Of a stretch of 64,000 bases of DNA, positions 34,930-46,119 are shown one piece after another. A program made the position numbers and the translations under genes. The notes under the pieces are model-generated. The model did no database searches and was not told where the DNA came from. It saw only the letters and a program-made list of their open reading frames with translations. Each line of letters starts with the position of its first letter. Position 1 is the first letter of the stretch. This stretch comes from Bemisia tabaci (lineage: Eukaryota; Arthropoda; Insecta; Hemiptera; Aleyrodidae), in assembly GCF_918797505.1 (NCBI RefSeq), contig NC_092793.1:88176411-88240410 (forward strand), given 5' to 3'.

Positions 34930-35294
34930 GGCTTAGGACCCAAAAATGGCGGTGCTTTGTTTTGGTTTTTGAGGATGGGAGGGGGGTCATTCCCAACTTT
35001 TGACGGTTATCACCAACCGCACTTGCTGCCAACCTTACTACATCTAAGATCATTTTTCTCAAAAATTGCACACGATTAGCCTTAAAAATATGTAAAAAAG
35101 TCGCAATAGTGCATTTGGGTAAAGTTCTCGTTACGATAAGCAAAGACAACTACATTTTGAATAATTTTGCATTACATTAACTTTATGGCGTCCGCCATTT
35201 TTGGGTCCTAAGGGCTCCATTCAGCCTAAGATGGCTGAGCCAATCAGAGGTGGTAACTCCAGTGGCCATACTCTCTCTTAATATAGGTACTCTA
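34930..35294. mobile_element. hAT-type MITE, family 3 copy 2
   Basis: Body matches 18739-19102 at high identity. Its right end CTCTCTCTTAATATAGGTAC...TCTA fuses directly with the left end of the next element. Confidence 0.7.
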
Positions 35295-35673
35295 CCTGTA
35301 TAGGGAGAGTACCGACAGATCCGAAGCTCCGAAAGTCCATCAGGCTTTCACCGATGCCTCCGCGAAAAAAGTTAGGGCCCAAAAGAGCAGCCAACCTATG
35401 AATTTCAATTATCTAGAGTGATTTACTGATACTATTGTTACGAACCGTCTTTTATTAAGCACGTGTTTGACTCAGTTTTTGCATAAATTCACTCAATTTC
35501 GCGGAAGAACGCTCATTTCTGTACATTCTTGGCCGTCTTGGTTAGAATTGGAATGTACAGACTGGCAGTGAAATTTTGTGCGTTAGAAGTTGGTTAGAGG
35601 GGTGGCTGCACTTTTGGGCCCTAAGCCCTCCATGAACCGATCTGTCGCTACTCTCCCTATACAGGTACTCTAG
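35288..35673. mobile_element. TIR element, family 4 full copy
   Basis: Inverted ends around ACCTGTATAGGGAGAGTA; the right end closes with ATACAGGTACTCTA at 35673. Inverse match to 24404-24780. The first bases are shared with the previous element, so the two may have recombined through their similar termini. Confidence 0.65.
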
Positions 35674-36041
35674 TCCACAATAGCCAAAAACCTCGCTGAG
35701 CTGCAGGGTAGATTTACACAGGTATGGAAAAGTTGAAAATTTCCCATGAGCCTCAGTACGTGTCACATGACCTCGTGACGTAGGTTAAGGGGCCCGTTTT
35801 TTAATTAAATTACAATCAAATTAAAATTCAAACGTTTGTGCGTTTAAACGCTAAAATTAATATCGCATAACCAAAATTGTGCAAAAAATCCCACAAAATT
35901 TTGACAAACGATAAACCGAACATAATAAATCAAAATAATCAAAACATCCAAAATGGCTGACGTTTCTGATTGGCTGGAGAGCCAATCAGAGGCCAGTTGT
36001 TTAGTTCTGTCCATACCTGTGTAAATCTACCTTGGCTGAGC

Positions 36042-36757
36042 TAGAGTCCCTTTTTACTGAGAGTCAAGACAATTTGAATCCATTTCTGATTGGTTCCCGT
36101 ATTTTAGGCCTGTTGACAGTGTCACAAACGGGAATAAAGATTACATTTTCACCAATTGCAAAGATTATAATCTGGAATGGACCAGGGAATTACGGGTTCG
36201 GCAAGGAACAAACGGAATGAGAGGAGGAACGGAGAAAGGCATTTGAGAATGGGCCGATAAAAGATAGAGTCCCTTTATACCCAGAGTTAAGACAACTCAC
36301 TTTTGGTTGGGCTGAAAGTGGCCTAAAAAAAAATTCAATTCTGATTGGTTCTCGCTCATGGAGGCCGAAACGAGTGCACCAAGATGGCGGTACCTCGAAT
36401 GTGAACAAGAATAATGAAAATATTACCTAATTGTGGTTTATCAAGAGTAAATTGTTATTTCCATCGGTCCTAAATGAAAATAGATTAAGAAATTATTCAC
36501 AAACCAATCTCATTTTCTTTTTAATCTATCAATTTTGTTGATGTTGTTGTTTTTGTGTGACAGACATCGCAGGATTCCTGATCCTTATCCCTCAATATCG
36601 TTCGTTTGGGTGCACTCGTTTCGGCCTCCAGGCTCCATGGCCAGCCAAGGCCGGTTGACAGTCAGCTGATAATCGAGTTGTCTTAACTCTGGGTATAAAG
36701 GGACTCTAATCAAAGATTACGAAAAACGTTCAATTTCTGTAATCTTTATTCCCCAGC
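36042..36757. mobile_element. Older diverged family-1 relative hosting a MITE
   Basis: The left end TAGAGTCCCTTTTTACTGAG resembles hAT family 1. 'gaataaagattac' near 36139 is inverted at 36741-36754. A younger family-1 copy sits inside. Confidence 0.5.
36265..36708. mobile_element. hAT-type MITE, family 1 copy 3
   Basis: Ends TAGAGTCCC...GGGACTCTA. Flanks ATAAAAGA (36257-36264) and ATCAAAGA (36709-36716) agree at 7 of 8 positions. Closest to copies 1 and 2. Confidence 0.85.
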
Positions 36758-36824
36758 CCACATACAAACTAGAGGCTTCAAAGGGACTCATCGATTTCCC
36801 CGACTTAAACCGCGGAAAACGGGT

Positions 36825-37040
36825 AAATCCACCAGAATTTACCAACGCTTTCGTTGAGCTCAACGCTCAGCGGGTAATTTTCGTTGGGCAGTTGTGGACT
36901 TTAACAACGCATCTAAAACGTTGAGCTCAGCAAGCTCAGCCACTCAGCGGATAACTCAGCGGTTGCACTTCTGACTTTATCAACGCGTCTTACGCTGACT
37001 TCAATGCTTCAATTTCTAACTTTAACAACGCGTCTCTCTT
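36825..37040. repeat. R2-type repeat mosaic
   Basis: Contains the 'gggtaaatccaccagaattt' and 'gggcagttgtggacttta' blocks of R2, followed by 'actttaacaacgcgtct' repeats. Non-coding. Confidence 0.6.
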
Positions 37041-37310
37041 ATTTGTGCCATCTATCTCATTAAGAAGCATCCCTGAAGAAAATCTGAACGGTTCTGATCA
37101 TTATGTTGAGGATTCAAAACTGCGATCCGGAAGAAGATCGCAAGAAAGTTAACGAGGAAATCAAGACTAGTGTCACAGCTTTTTGTATCCTTGTTGGCTT
37201 GATAAGACTAGGTACAGTAAATTCTCCACTTACCTCTTTTTTTAGGTTGTAAATCATGACATGAGGTAGCATGTTTCTCTCAATCCGCAGTTACACCTAA
37301 CAGGCATCAT

Positions 37311-37660
37311 GTTTTTACTTTGTCCTGTTGTCAAAAGACCAGTTGCCATGAATTTTTCCAGGCCCTTGTCACTGAATCCTTTCTCTTCTCCGAACTGGGC
37401 ACCCATATCAATTCTGCACCTGCCAATCACATTCCATTTCCTTTTCATGTTCACTCATTCATTGTCCGTAGAGGTCCTTACATACTTGATTCTTTATCTA
37501 ACTCTTTCTTGTTTGTTCAATTTTGGCTCGCCCAACTCAATGTTGCAGACGGTCGGTCAGCCACCATCAGATGAGAGATCACAGATGGGTCACTTCCCAT
37601 CAAAAATCGCACGGCAAAGATAATGGAGGGTTTGGACTTTATTGAAGAGTAGGGTGACCC
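37311..37660 (+). pseudogene. Host-like coding remnant, unidentified
   Basis: One plus frame reads about 85 codons with protein-like composition (…HEFFQALVTESFLFSELG…, …GPYILDSLSNSFLFVQFW…). It then hits TGA near 37573 and continues about 25 sensible codons (EITDGSLPIKNRTAKIMEGL) to TAG. The family is not recognised. The in-frame stop suggests a decayed exon or retrocopy; chance cannot be excluded. Flanks hold no splice sites that I can defend. Confidence 0.3.
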
Positions 37661-38317
37661 TTGAGTGTGTTGTACACTTCACAGGATTCTGTTTGAAAAT
37701 ATTTTCCTCATCACCAGAGAATACTGATGAATCACCAGATAAAGTTAGAGTACATGTAAAAAGATGTGAAGGCACCTAGATAGGGGGAAAATGTGAAGGC
37801 AGAAGGCTTTTAAATCTTTACGTGTACAGTTTTTTGTAAAGGAAACTGTGTAATGTGCTCTCCTATGCAAAAAAAAAAAAAATTGTCAAGTCCTTATGCA
37901 AAGGCAACAGTGAAGTGGGCAAGTCATTCGTGGACAGCAATGTGAAGGCAACCTCGAAAAATGCGAAGGCTGTTTCCAAAAATGTGCGGGTGAAGAACTT
38001 TCAGCACCCCTGCGTGTCCTAAAGAAAGGATGAAAATATGTACGAATTTGTCATTAGGTATTATGTGTGTGTGCTTATCTTCGAAAAATGATTTTAATAA
38101 GTATGCAAGATATCATTATGTATGTGATTGTTGGAAGAATTTTTGATTGATGTCTGAAATTGGTATCATCATTTTGATAAATTCATTCCTCTTCGTTCAT
38201 TTCCTCCTTATTTGTGGAGTATGTACTAAGAGATATAAAACTCGGAAGACAAGAGGCCCAATGTACCATTATCAAAAAAATTGAAATATTGATGATTTTA
38301 AGTGACACTAGTCTTGA

Positions 38318-38526
38318 TTTTTTTTTTTTTTTTTTTTTTTTTCCTACTTCAAATAGCCCACAAGGGCTAATCCCACGCTGTAAGTCCCATCCCCCCTCCG
38401 TCCCTACTGAACCAGCCCCAGGCAACCATTGTTTGAGACCATCAAACTCGGGTCGCCTGGCCGGGAATCGAACCCGGGACCTCCCGATTATAGAGCAAGC
38501 GCTACAACCACTACACCATAGGAGGC
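38318..38526 (-). mobile_element. tRNA-headed SINE with poly-A tail
   Basis: On the minus strand the element starts GGCCTCCTATGGTGTAGTGG (A-box TGGTGTAGTGG) and has B-box GGTTCGATTCC in a strong T-arm. A roughly 100-bp unrelated body follows, then a 25-base A tail (plus-strand T run 38318-38342). This is the full layout of a short SINE of about 209 bp. Target duplications are not obvious. Confidence 0.8.
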
Positions 38527-41340
38527 CGACAATGCCTGATTAATGCCTGTTCTGTGAAAAATTTGCTCCCAAATTCCAATTTAAGCCTAAAAAAGTCAGT
38601 TTGAACTTTTTCTTCCATCATAAGGATCCATGTAATTTTGTAACTTCAATCACTTATATCCTGAAATTGCAAAATCTTCTGTATTGTATTTATTAGAGCT
38701 TTCCCGATAATCCTCATCAAGTATGCTGTGACGCAAATCTCCCGGGGTGGGCGGTGGGGCTGCGGAGTGGTGAGAGGGCGGATGGGGCTGGGGGGCGGGG
38801 GCAAGTGATGAACAATAAGTAAAATGATTAGGTAGTAAATGAATTATTACCCACTGTGTTAGGGTATTTTTTTATTTTGGCCGGAGCCCATTTCAATAAA
38901 TAAGCGCATCAAATTATATGCCCATTTACGTGGAGGGGTTTTTAACAAATGGGACATATTACCTAAACCTGAAACTATTCTAGGTAGGTATATAAACCAT
39001 ACTTAAGCAGAGTGAGGCTCAGAATGACCAATAACCCATTTTTTTGAGCTTCGTCATAACTTTTTTAAGTGTAATAACATTCAGTTGTAAATATTTTCAG
39101 CTCCATTAGCATTAAACACATGGTATCCCAATATCCAGTGATGGTGCCAAGGAGTTCGTTTCTACTAATATACTCTACTCATTGAATCAAGAGATGATCA
39201 GCCTTCTCAGGATGCTGTGAGTATCCTAGTATGCAAATACATTTTCTGTGGATGAGTTACTCCTCTTGTTTTTAAAAATGAACGCAAGTCCAGCCATCTG
39301 TGTGAGTGGTTGTAGATCTATATCCATGGTGAAACTCGTTTCCAGCGTATCTTGTTTGCTGTCTTTATAAGTCTCTGCTCCCATTTTATTAATTTGAAGA
39401 AAAGCAAATCATCATCATTCCTTCAGGTATTCACAGAATTTCCCTCTCACAGAAAAGAAAAATCTCGGAAGTTTTAAAAAATTGACTTTGAGCAGTTTCT
39501 AATTCAAAAAATAAAGTACCTATAGCAAGATTTCTGGACTGTCGTAAAAGGAAAAACGTGGTTTGGGAGTTTTGTCGTTGATATGGAAAAAAACTACTTA
39601 TTACTCATAACTTATTTTTTAATTATTTTTTTTTAGTAGCATATGGCACATGAGGCTAGGCATGCATTACATGCTAAAACCTTCTGTCAGTGGTCAGATT
39701 TAAAAATAAGCAACATATACTGCAGACTGCTGAACTAGCATCACACAGTGTTTTTGAACAGTTCTCCATCTACAATAGCACAAGTTAATACTGGTGTTGC
39801 TCATTTTCGGTAACTGGTCCGATGAGAACGAGCAATTTCTAACTCTTGCATTTTTGAAAACTAATGTGCTCTTTTCAAAATCAACCAGAAGTTCGATAGC
39901 CTTTTGTACCCCTTAAAATCGAGTCAGTCTGCATAGAAACAACGTATAAGCTTTGCAATATTGCTCAGATTGTGCAACGGTTTTCGTAATTCGTCACAAA
40001 CCAAACCCATGTAAACTTATAAATTATTTTAGAGGAAAGTTGGTCAAAATATAAACGGTTTATGGAGGCAACTACTTACGGTTTAAACTTTTCTGTACTC
40101 AGCTCAGGTGTATTTTTAAATGTTTGTGTTAATTTTCAGATTCAAAATGGGATTATAATGATGGCAGTCAAAGTTATCGTTTCCCTCAGCACAACTGTCA
40201 GTAAGATCTCAGTTTTTTCTGAGAGAAGGATTTTAAATCAGTTGTTAAAATAATTTTCAATCATGTTTGTTATAGATAACAAATTTTCTTAGTTAATCTT
40301 TACCATAGTTATAAAATGCATAATAAAAAATTTGTCATGATTCCAAATGTCTTGTGTTACTGATCGCTTTGATATTTTAGGTCTCATAAGACCTGCTTAA
40401 AATAGAAAGAGAGCGGGGCCAAGAGAGAGAGAGTTGAAGAAACACTAAGATGTTCCTCTATTGTTTTTTTTCTTTGCCGAAAACCACTCTCTCATCTCAT
40501 CGCGCCACTATTTATACTTTTTCTTTCATTCCTTAGTGGGGCTTTTTAACTTAATTCCTTGGACTCACCTTCCAAGTACAACCCATGTTAATTGGACTAC
40601 ATTTTGCAACAAGGAACTACTATTTCTGGCTCCTATTAAAACACCTATCTGCTTAGAGAAACTAATGGCACATATGTTGCTCATGACTTGAGCCAGAAAT
40701 ACTAGTTTCTCATTGAAAACAGTAGTTTAATTCTGCTAAGATTGTGTAAAGTATCTGCGTCTTTTCCATCGTTAAAAAAGCTCTACAATTAGCCTGTTCT
40801 CCTCTCCACCTTCCTTACAGTTTTACACGAAAAAAGAAAAAAAAACTAGAACCAAAAACAATTAAATTTGGTCTTTCTCAACAAAATTGTACTTGCTGTA
40901 TTTTTTTTGTTTTTGTTTTTTAAAATATTTTAGCAACATGTAATTCCACTAACTTTCTGGAGTTTTTACATTAACTTTATCTTAATCCTCTCAGGGTATT
41001 TAATCAATTGGCAGGGGACTTAAATCCGTTGGCTGTGATCTTGTAGCCACAATGCTAGGTTCAGCGCCGTTGCGATTCTTCTCGCCCGCAGGAACTTGCA
41101 GGCACTTCTGAAAAGAGTCAGGAGCGCTACCGTTAGGCAAGGAGGATTTTCAGGGTCAAATCGAGATTCAATTAAAAAGTAGACAAATTTCGATCGTCGC
41201 AATACCTGCTGACAAAAATATTTTATGTAGGTATTGCAAGGGGCACCTCTGGTGTAGTTCCATAAGTCACGATTGGTCGGTAATTTTGATTGTTAAGCAG
41301 GACCAGTTCTTCATTCACTTCTACCCACTTGATTCATGAT
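38527..41340. other. Low-information AT-rich stretch
   Basis: No domain-bearing frame is found. A G-rich patch lies at about 38740-38800. A short plus/minus echo 'gagccagaaatactagttt' (40691) versus 'aactactatttctggctc' (40613) could be a decayed foldback. A minus frame near 41000-41120 after a 'ctcttttcag' acceptor-like site reads a serine/proline-rich peptide and could be the tail exon of the remnant next door. Confidence 0.4.
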
Positions 41341-41343
41341 AAG

Positions 41344-42103
41344 TTATTCATTACCACGATTATCTACTTCGTCCACATTCTGACTGCACAGACTCTCATT
41401 TTTATCGATTGTTGACTGAAATTTGGGGCTATCCTCTGAGATTTCATGCTTCACTATTTCTTCTTCAGACCTTCGTTGTTCTGCCTCAAGCTCAGCAATA
41501 GATTAGGGATGGTCGAATATTCAGATATTTGAATCATTGGCACCGAGATAATCGCATCACGTTCGAATATTCGCTTCCGAAGTATTCGAAATTGCAAAGT
41601 CGAATAATCGCATTCAAAAGTGTCATTTTATCTCTCACGGTTCATAAAAAATCAAAAATCGAAGCAATAATCGAAAATATTTGCATCCGAACTATTCGCA
41701 ATCGCATGATTTGAATTCTCAAATATTCGCAATAATCGCATTCGAAGAGTTTCGAAAATTCGAATATTCGAATTCGATATTCGTCCATCCCTACAATAGA
41801 TTATTTCAAGTTGAGGAAAGCTTGCTTCTGCTCCTCACAACCAAACGAACCAACTACGTCTTCACTGTCGACAAGCATTTTGCACGCTGCTAATATTATC
41901 TCTAATTGTCTAATTCCACCAACTGCTTCCGCCTTTTCGGCTTTTTTGAACCAATTGGTACCTTGAAGTTTGGCGTCTCCAGGTGCCTCTGCCGAGATTT
42001 GGTCTTTTCTCAATAAGAACACATTAGACTTCAAATGTTTTTGCTCCGGAGCACAGGAAGAGCCGTTGAAAAAAATACTGCATTCAATTGAATCATACTC
42101 TGA
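41344..42103 (-). pseudogene. Host-like coding remnant split by a MITE
   Basis: The minus frame from 42103 reads about 95 protein-like codons (including VGGIRQLEIILAACKMLVD and GCEEQKQAFLNLK), then TAA at about 41808. The sequence is then interrupted by the MITE 41514-41793. Beyond the insertion the same frame resumes (SIAELEAEQRRSEEEIVKHE...) to a TAA at 41344-41346. The Glu-rich part looks coiled-coil. The protein family is not recognised. A stop plus an insertion mean it is non-functional at this site, or is an untranslated or alternative exon. Confidence 0.5.
41514..41793. mobile_element. hAT-type MITE, family 6 (TAGGGATGG ends)
   Basis: Inverted ends TAGGGATGGTCGAATATTC / GAATATTCG...CCATCCCTA. 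A perfect 8-bp duplication CAATAGAT lies at 41506-41513 and 41794-41801. The interior consists of repeated TTCGAATATTCG words. Confidence 0.9.
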
Positions 42104-42990
42104 TCATTTGATTTGGATAAGCGATCGCAGGTGATGAGTTTTATTCTTCTTGAATAATCATTCCCGGCCAAACAAAAGTGTTCCAGTGTGGGTGCTCGCT
42201 TCTTTGTGTCTGCGAAGGTTAAAGTACCTACTCTCACTACTTGTTGATACGGTTTTCAGGAGCAGGAAGTTGAATGCCTTTTTCTTCTTCACCCTTCTTC
42301 TTCTCTTTTTGTTAATTATCTTCTTCTCTTCATTTTCTCTTCGTTATTGTACCCTCTTTTTCATCTTCTCATTAACTAGTATACCAACCTTGAGTGGTAG
42401 CGGTTCAAATAACGGAAAGAAGGCAATGGACATTCAGTTAGGGGTTTCATACAGGATTTCATACGTAGGATTTAGGATATCCGGGACAACATAAGATGGT
42501 CAGGAGAACATAGTACGGACGGGACAGCAGAGGAGGGATAGGCTCAGTTTGGTTCCATAACCTTTCAGGTACTCATACATGCAGTCAATGAAGGTACTTA
42601 TAGTTATTAGTAACTCAGTCTTGATTGCCTGAAACAAGATAACAACAGAAACAGAAAAACGAACTATCTACGTTTCACACTGACTTCGAATTCAGACCAT
42701 AATGGTATGTCAGATACAATCAGATAATTTTATCCACCTTGCTTTCTATAGAGGGCAGAAACGGACAGTATGGCTTATGGCACGATGCACATTTTTTCCC
42801 CCGAGGGCCGTGATAAAGAAACACCACTGATTTTTACTAACCAACGTTGCCACGTCTATACCAGCAAGGGATATAGAACCTAAGTAGCCAAGGCGAATAA
42901 AGAACGGTGGTCGCATTTCGTACCCTCTTGACGTCACACGACATCGGGTACGTTTCGAGGTGCGTTTTTTGCTGCCCAACAAAAATGGCC
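42104..42990. other. No gene recognised
   Basis: Contains a CT/TTC-rich stretch (42280-42360) and ends with 'ggtggtcgcatttcgtaccct', the start of the GC-rich repeat seen at 24781. Short frames have no recognisable domains. Confidence 0.45.
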
Positions 42991-43310
42991 GCTGAGGTGC
43001 GTTGTTAAATTACTTTTACTGCCCAACAAAAATGGCCAAATCTCAGCAGGATTGACGTCATCTCAACGACGACGTCAGCTCAACAGACGGGAGAAAATCG
43101 AGGTGTCGTTGTTAAATTCCCGTCGGATTCTGCGGATTTGGAGGTTAAGTTTTATTGAAATTAAATATTTTTAACATTTAAAAATCTTATCAACACCCAC
43201 ATTATTACGAAATTGACGCAATAAACGATTGTAAGCAATTGCAAGTCAGTCTGGTGACGAACATGTGGCGAAAAAGTGCGAAAAAATGGCGGTTATGGGT
43301 GTAAACAATA
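42991..43310 (+). repeat. Interspersed repeat R1 copy 3
   Basis: High identity to 19402-19730 over its whole length, same orientation, and to 32098-32372 in reverse. Confidence 0.8.
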
Positions 43311-43315
43311 ACATC

Positions 43316-43982
43316 TAAAAAATCTAATGAAAAATTAATTTTTCCGAGCCAAAAACCACCATAGTATTGACTTTTGTGCAAATCCATCGATAAGCAGCCG
43401 TGATATGGATTTTGCGTCATTTTTTCGCCGCCATTTTAAAGTTTTTGAAAATTTCGAAAATCCAATGAAAGATTCGTTCTTCTCGTGTCAAAATGCCCTC
43501 GGATACCAAGTCTCATACGAATCCGACGATAAGCAGCCTGAATATCCCTTTTCCCGCTCTAAGCCGCCATTTTAACCGCCATTTTGAAAAGGACTGACAT
43601 TTCTGGAAAACTAATGCCAAAATCGTTTTTCTCGTCCCAAAAAACCTGAGGATTCTGAGTTTCAGACCAATCCGCCGATAAATAACGGAGATGCTAAATT
43701 TCCGCCATTTTGGACTTTGAAAATCAACATTTTGACCTGCGGTTTGCGCCAAAATTCGTCTTTTCATATTATCTTTCGAATGAGGTATCACAAGGGGGGG
43801 GGGTTGTGATTTGAAAAAAAAAGTTAGCCCCCGTCCCCCTCAGGGGGGGGGCCGCCCCCCACAATTTTTGGGGGGACCAAAAAGTTGCTACCTTAAACTG
43901 AGGAACATTCCCAACGTTTCAAACTTCTATCTCAATTAGGAAAAAAGTTACAGGGGTGGTAGGTAACTTTTGGATAACCCTG
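43316..43982. mobile_element. Single arm of palindromic mariner-like family D
   Basis: Ends in '...AACTTTTGGATAACCCTG' followed by TA. Matches one arm of 44734-46042 (the 'ccgccattttgaaaaggactgac' and 'ggtttgcgccaaaa' blocks). The other arm is missing. Confidence 0.7.
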
Positions 43983-44084
43983 TATAAACCCCATTGCCAC
44001 ATCCATCGCTACATTTTACAATTTACTTCGAGATCTACTTTTAAGAAAGGCATTTTATAATTTGAACGAATTTCTAAATTCAGC

Positions 44085-44222
44085 TGTTGAGTAACGTTCT
44101 ACTAATGTAACAGTTGTAATTTATATTTTTAATTATTGTATAGTGTTTTTTGACCTGTGCCATAGCCCTAATAATGGGGCTCTCATGCACGAAAGTTTTA
44201 ATAAATAAATAAATAAACATTG
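44085..44222. mobile_element. Possible LINE 3' tail with (TAAA)n
   Basis: 'gtgccatagccctaataatgggg' then 'gaaagttttaataaataaataaataaac' is the style of a LINE 3' UTR ending in a short tandem tail. No reverse transcriptase is present. Confidence 0.35.
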
Positions 44223-44593
44223 CCAGATTCACCTCGGCTCTTTTCTGGATCGCTTCGGATTCGGATTGCCTTCGTGTCCGCGTATATTTAAAACAGCTAT
44301 TCCGGGCTCGCTGAAGCCAGCTGGTCAAGGAAAAAGTAAAGAAAATAAAGAATCAGAAGAGGAAGTGCAAGAAATTGTAAAAGAGAAATAAGTAGGTAAT
44401 AAAAGCAAAGGTATTAATAGAAGAGATTCAAATAATACAAAAAGAACGACATACTAAGAGAAAGAGAAAATATTTGTGAGGGGGGATCGGAAAAAAGAGA
44501 ATGAAGAATAAAAGGAATAAAGCAGAACGAAAAAGAAAGAAAAAATGAGAAAATTAGTACAATTCATTGAAAAACCGTGCACGTAGTACTAAC

Positions 44594-44731
44594 ATGGACC
44601 AAGAGAATAAATGAGGACCTCCAACTCCCAATTTAAACCTGTGTTAAAAACCGTTACCGCGCGACCGCAACGAACCTTGCAAAGGGTGCGGTGAACTAAC
44701 GCCACAGCGGTCCACGATAGTACCTCTATTC
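44594..44731 (+). repeat. Interspersed repeat copy (pair at 2462-2600)
   Basis: Inverse match of 2462-2600. Abuts the TA of the next palindrome. Confidence 0.7.
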
Positions 44732-44733
44732 TA

Positions 44734-46042
44734 CAGGGTTATCCAAAAGTCACTGACCACCCCTGTAACTTTTTTCCAAATTGAGATAGAAGTTTGAAAC
44801 TTTGGGAATGTTCCTCGGTCTAAAGTAGCAACTTTTTGGTCTCCCCAAAATTTTGGGGGGCGGCTCCCCCTAAGGGGGGCGGGGGCTAACTTTTTTTTCC
44901 AAATAGCAACCCCCCCTTTGTGATACCTCATTCGAAAGATGATAAAGAAAGAAAATTTTTGGCGCAAGCCGCAGGTCAAAATGTTGATTTTTGACAAAAT
45001 GGCGGCTGGTCAAAGTTCAAAATGGCGGAAATTTGGCATCTCCGTTTTTTAGCGGCGGATTGGTCTGAAACTCAGACACACAGGGTTTTTTGGGACGAGA
45101 AAAACGATTCTGGCATCGGTTTTCCAGAAAAGTCAGTCCTTTTCAAAATGGCCTAGAGCAAGAAGTGGATATTTAGGCTGCTTATCGTTGGATTTGCATG
45201 AAGCTTGGTATCCGATGGTATTTCGGCACGAGAAGAACGAATCTTTCATTGGATATCTGAAATTCCGACGAATTTCAAAATGGCGAGAAGTCAGTTTTAC
45301 GGCTGTTAAAGAAATGGATTTGCATGAAATTCGATATCCTGGTGGTTTTTGGCTGGATAAAAAGAAATCCTTCATCAATTCTTGAAATACTAAATAATCG
45401 ATATCGCATTTCATGCAAATCCATTCGTTAACAGCCGTAAAACTGACTTCACGTCACTTTTCCACCGCCATTTTGAAATTCGTCGGAATTTCAGATATCC
45501 AATGAAAGATTCGTTCTTCTCGTGCCGAAATACCCTCGGATACCAAGTTTCATGCAAATCCAACGATTAGCAGCCGAAATATCCACTTCTCGCTCTAGGC
45601 CGCCATTTTGACCGCCGCCATTTTGAAAAGGACTGACTTTTCTGGAAAACCGATGCCAGAATCGTTTTTCGCGTCCGAAAAAACCCTGAAGAGTCTGAGT
45701 TTAAGACCAATCCGCCGCTAAAAAACGGAGATGCCAAATTTCCGCCATTTTGAACTTTGACCGGCCGCCATTTTGTCAAAAATCAATATTTTGACCTGCG
45801 GCTTGCGCCAAAAATTTTCTTTTTTTATCATCTTTCGAATGAGGTATCACAAAGGGGGGGGGGGTTGCTATTTGAAAAAAAAAAGTTAGCCCCCGCCCCC
45901 CCTTAGGGGGAGCCGCCCCCCAAAATTTTGGGGGGACCAAAAAGGTGCTACTTTAGACCGAGGAACATTCTCAAAGTTTCAAACTTCTATCTCAATTTGG
46001 AAAAAAGTTACAGGGGTGGTCAGTGACTTTTGGATAACCCTG
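44734..46042. mobile_element. Palindromic mariner-like element, family D, full
   Basis: Arms of about 640 bp start CAGGGTTATCCAAAAGTCAC and are inverted around a centre near 45390. TA lies on both sides (44732-44733, 46043-46044). It carries 'ccgccattttg' blocks and poly-G/C runs, and has no transposase. Confidence 0.9.
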
Positions 46043-46119
46043 TATAGGAGGTATAGTATTCCATGCAATGTTCGTTGTAAATCTACATATGATTTATTTA
46101 TTTAGATACTTTAATAAAG

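Noticed and set aside
38446..38526. Functional tRNA gene
   Set aside because: Good A and B boxes, but it is followed by a non-tRNA body and a poly-A tail, so it is a SINE head.
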